The position numbers and the translations under genes are program-made. Positions 60,201 through 64,000 of a DNA stretch of 64,000 nt are shown here, in pieces (the stretch's first letter is position 1; every line of letters begins with the position of its first letter). The notes below the pieces were generated by a model. The model was not told the DNA's origin and did no database searches. It was given only the letters and a program-made list of their open reading frames with translations. Origin of the DNA: Montifringilla adamsi (taxonomy: Eukaryota; Chordata; Aves; Passeriformes; Passeridae); assembly GCA_017590115.1 (NCBI GenBank), contig JAGGNK010011114.1:1665733-1729732 (forward strand), in the 5' to 3' direction.

Positions 60201-60286
60201 TCCATTTTTGGTTCAACAAATTAAATTTTTTTAGCCACGCATTACATTAGAGCAGTGGAACAATACTGAAGAAGAAGCAGTTTAAA

Positions 60287-60287
<1 letters not shown>
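57206..60287. other. Unique non-coding sequence
   Basis: No gene is supported. A 14-bp near-repeat (atttataaggagt/atttataaggaat) lies at 57279-57305. The 130-codon minus-strand frame at 57462-57854 overlaps a 74-codon plus frame and is not recognised. AT-rich words occur at 58464-58505 and 59380-59400. Confidence 0.6.

Positions 60288-60330
<43 letters not shown>
60288..60330. repeat. TAA trinucleotide microsatellite, about 14 units
   Basis: An uninterrupted run of TAA from 60288 to 60330. Likely polymorphic in length. Confidence 0.97.
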
Positions 60331-60332
<2 letters not shown>

Positions 60333-62202
60333 CACCCTATTACACTATTTTGAACCTCAGAGGATGTTGAGAATAAAATTTGGTAGTAAGTTCTTGCAAA
60401 TAAAGACACCATAAAATAATTTCAAAAAGGCCTTTTCAAGGGGAAAGAAAGAGCTGATTGCAAATGACTATGGAGACTAAGAAGAAATTAAGAAAATTAT
60501 TCATTATAATAGATTATGAGAATAGAATCTATTTTTATAATATGATATAAAATTAACAAACTATATTTAATTATATGTATTACTCATTTTCTCAATAGTT
60601 GGTCAAGCAAATTGTTGGTGTATCTTTCCTCTCCAGTGAGACATAAAATCTGGAAACTAAACTACTCCCTGGATAAAAGAGCGATTGATTTTCAGTCGTG
60701 TTCAGGAGATTGCCAAATGTTTTCATGAAAGCTACATTTTTACTATTCAAAATCTTGGAAAAAATCAAGAAATTCACGTGGAATTTTAAGTTTTTAATAT
60801 GAAACCAAAAAATATTCTACTAAAATTTTTCCTTCAGACTTCTGCTACATACCTTTTTATTTTTAATGTTTAGTCAGTGTTTTTTGGTTCTTTGTTGCCA
60901 GAAAATAAAAGTGTTGGAAACTGTCAACACTAAGTAGATTTCCAAGATGCCATGGACTTCATATTGGATTGAAGAAACCCTCAAATTAATTTCCCAAATG
61001 TTCATTCAGAAGTTCAAAAACCGTACCCACGTCTTCTCATTGCCACAAGGAGCACAAAGGAAGGATGAATTGACTTTGGATGGTTTGGAACAGAAGAGTA
61101 GAGGGGAAGGGAAAAATTCTGTGACACAGTAAATTTTAAGGACCACATGCTTGCAACAAAACCAGAGCTCCCCCACTGAGTCTTACAGGACCTCAACACC
61201 CATGTAAGGGTTTAAACCTTTATTCTGTATTTCTGTTAAAGAGGTTGAAAGCCATAATGGCATTTTAGTAAAGATTTTACTCAACAGGGTTTGTAAAACT
61301 GGGAGTGGTGATTTACAGTTGTGTGTGTTTTAGCTTTGAGGCGTCTCTTTGTCACTGAAAGAAAACCCCCAAGTCTCAAAATGTCCTCAACACAACCATA
61401 CATTTTATAAAACTGAAAGTTAAAAAGAGTGGCATGTAGCTCAAATTATTTGAAGAGTTTTGAAATGAAAAGCTATGAAATGCAATTTTCTTCCTTGCTG
61501 TGTTCCCAGAGTAAGAAAGTATTTGTCACAGCCTAACAAAACTCCAGCATTCCTGAGAAACATGACAGCCAAGAGGAATCTGTGGAGACATGTTTCCAAA
61601 GCTCATAAATGGGTTAAACCCTCAAAATTCCAAATTCCTTGAAACCAGGCCAAGGCAAATTTAAAAAAAAAATTTAAAAAATAAAGAAGAGGGGCAGAGG
61701 AGGAAGAAGAAAGCTTTCCCAACTGTTTGACACTTTCCAACATGCTACTGTGTGTTGGTTATTTGCATAGCAGTGCCCTGCGCTCACCAAAGGTATTGCT
61801 CCATAAAAGTAGTGAAAATGAAACAAATTGTTAACCGTGGGTGTTATGGGCACATAAAAACTAATTGCATCTCATTCCATTTTGTGAAATTTTGCCACAT
61901 GTTCAGATTCTGGCATTTGGCACTTTGCATGTTAAGGGTCTTTATGTTTTGCTTTATTCTTCTGGGTAGAGGGAAATAACCCAGAATTAATTCTGCTAAT
62001 GCATGACATGGTGACTTGTGACTGCTTATGGAAATTGCCTGACACTTCTGTTAGAAAAACCCATTTTCAGATCCTTAAACTTTATTGTCAGATGTAGGCT
62101 GGTATTTTTTTATGCCACGCCAGGGTTGATTTATTCTTTTACATTCCAGCCATTTCTGAGAACAAGAGAGGAGAAAATGTGCTGTTTCACCCACATAAAT
62201 TG

Positions 62203-62235
62203 CAACAATAATAACAATAATAATAATGATGATTG
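62203..62235. repeat. Imperfect AAT/AAC microsatellite
   Basis: CAACAATAATAACAATAATAA-type repeat followed by two GAT units. Produces runs of Asn or Ile in the overlapping frames. Confidence 0.85.
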
Positions 62236-63092
62236 AGGAAAAAAGAAAACAAAACAGCTGAAAAGACCTGGCACTATTGAAAAGCAATTTCACAATGACA
62301 CCACTGAAGGCCAGATGTGCCTGTCCTGATCTTTCCCAGTAAGATGCAGCCAGATTTGACCAAGTTTAAAGAATTACAAATGCAGCTCAACATGACCAGC
62401 ATCAGATTCCTGCACAGGAAAAGAGACTTTTCCTCTCAGCAAAAGAGCACTTCAGACTCTGTGAACATCCCATCTGTCCTGCCTATCCAAAGCTTGGAAT
62501 TACATAAAACTGAAAGATCTTCGGGTTGTTGTGAACTGGAGCTGGACAAGGATGGGACACAAATATTAAACAAGAATGCAGAGTGCTCAGGTGGCTGGAA
62601 GGGTGACCACAAGCAAATGAAACAGGGAAAAAATGGATTATGAGTCAGGGAGAACAGGCACTACCTAAGCAAGAAAACTGAGGCAAGGAGGAGAAAATTT
62701 AGTTTGAAGGAGTGACTTGCGGGGTGAAAAAGCTGGGATAAATGAGTCAGGAATAAGAGAAAGGTCCATTGGAGACTGTGGGACAGCTTGCAAGACATCT
62801 TAAATTATAGATATATTTATATATTATTTATATATAAAAATTGCTGCTCATCCAGCCAGGAAAGTGTCCCCCAGTGGCCCTGGTCCCTGCAGAGCAGACA
62901 TCCCCCTGCTCAAGGCTCCCTCCTGTGCCTCCAGAGGCAGCAGCAGAGCTCTGAGCTCTGGATTCTGCAGCTCCATGCTGCTCCCAGAGGTTTCCTTTCC
63001 TGCCATCAGATGCCCAGGGACCAGAACCACTTGCACATCACTTCTGGAGGGCCTCCCTCGCTTGTTTTGTGGTTTTTTTTCTCTCCCTCGTG

Positions 63093-63119
63093 CACACACA
63101 TGCACACACACACACACAG
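63093..63119. repeat. CA dinucleotide microsatellite
   Basis: About eleven CA units with one ATG interruption, at the edge of the GC-rich block. Confidence 0.85.
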
Positions 63120-64000
63120 AGGGTAAAATTAGATCTGACAAGGCATGCAGATGAAAGCTGGGAAATGCTGCAATTATCGTTTCCCACGTAATCTTAATTC
63201 AGGCTTTTGTGCACGGATTTTAGGGTACAGTTCCTAAAAGTGCTGTGTCATTTTCGACAAAGAATGGGCCCTCTCTGGGAAAAAATGAGAGTCATGACAT
63301 GATGGCAGTGTTACCTACAGAGATGAAAAGGCAAATGAGGCAAAACTTCAGGAAAACTGGTTAGAAATGCCAATATCAGTAAAGAAAAGTTCAGTTCCCT
63401 TGAAACCTGATAGTTTTCTTGGTTTTCTGCAGTTCTGATTTAAAAAAAATTCACAATATTCTTCATTTGACAAAAGACAATTACAACTTCTTTGCCCTTC
63501 CTATTCAGGTAGACATTATTCAAAGAAAAGATATGTTGGGAAGCACTTTACTACAAAAATAATTAATTTAAAAATCAAAATGCTTAAATCCAAACACATC
63601 AAACAGTACTTGTTGCTAAATGCTGAAATTCTATTCCGTTTTTACCCCATGTTCTGAGCAGAGACTTTGGAGAAAATAAAGATAAAATCTTATGAAGCCT
63701 TTTGATTTCAAAAGTTTCTCCAAGTTCTGGTCTCATGACTTGTGCAGCTGAATCCTGCCTTGGGGAAAGGGATGAGACAATAACATGCTCCAGACTTTCA
63801 GAGTGGTGCTGGACAACTCCCTGGAGCTGAACTTTTCCTAGGTCAGCTGCTGATGGGCTGGACTGCATTTTGTTTGTCTAGACTGGCGTTCCTGGATGTG
63901 ACCCACAAAACAACTGCGCTCTCATGGTGACAGCTGAAGGTGGCAGGGATTTGACTGGGAGTGTTCCACATCTGTCAAAATATTTGGGAAAAAAAAAAAA

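Larger units (their letters stand above)
60331..64000. other. Unique non-coding sequence to the window end
   Basis: No gene is supported. It contains AT-rich sequence at 60478-60600, an imperfect AAT/AAC run at 62203-62235, TA-rich sequence at 62806-62840 directly before a GC-rich block (62850-63060), a CA run at 63093-63119, and ends in an A12 run (63989-64000). Open frames of 96-112 codons in 62788-63154 lie on both strands of the GC-rich block and are unrecognised. Confidence 0.6.

Noticed and set aside
1..64000. tRNA, rRNA, CRISPR arrays and bacterial-style operons
   Set aside because: No cloverleaf with a GTTC-A-A type T-loop, no rRNA-like core, no regularly spaced direct repeats with unique spacers, and no close-packed open frames were seen.

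Overview
This is vertebrate nuclear DNA, most likely from a songbird (Passeriformes). The main clue is the repeat content. There are seven short fragments of the CR1 LINE, five of them reading antisense. Several carry the form I associate with songbirds, in which a 'gggatccaggggcagcc' type block is followed by 'ctctgggcaccctgtgcca'. I saw no Alu, L1 or MIR sequence. The base composition is AT-rich, with many homopolymers and short tandem repeats, as expected of avian intergenic or intronic DNA.

I cannot support any protein-coding gene. The longest open frame is 158 codons (37027-37503). Almost all others are under 130 codons, overlap open frames on the opposite strand, or lie in CR1 copies or tandem repeats. 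No tRNA, rRNA, CRISPR array or bacterial-type operon is visible. The window is best read as a gene desert or the inside of a very large intron. Four short exon-like segments (22114-22174, 24818-24969 on the minus strand, 37141-37303 and 39467-39658) have plausible splice sites and one open frame each. They are weak hypotheses.

Layout: 1-4289 is unique sequence with one CR1 (921-1160) and a possible CTCF-like site. 4290-4387 is a clean 7-bp minisatellite. 4525-18013 holds four CR1 fragments in otherwise unique DNA. 19498-19590 is an AT palindromic tract. 26560-26610 is a C/T homopolymer block followed by a CR1 of another subtype. 29929-30005 is a small CpG-dense patch with an E-box and a perfect DR1 nuclear-receptor site. 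37.1-39.7 kb has two exon-like segments. 42.6-44.4 kb is repeat-rich (CR1, A37 tract, 16-bp minisatellite, AAAAG tract). 44856-44870 has two adjacent CACGTG boxes. 51053-51180 is a long TTTCC tract. 51851-52367 is an LTR-like insertion candidate with a perfect CRE. 55693-57205 is a local three-copy duplication. 60288-60330 is a TAA microsatellite.

No new multi-gene system is apparent. The most useful leads are the three-copy duplication, the LTR-like insertion, the CpG/DR1 patch and the exon-like pair near 37-40 kb. All need comparative or transcript data.
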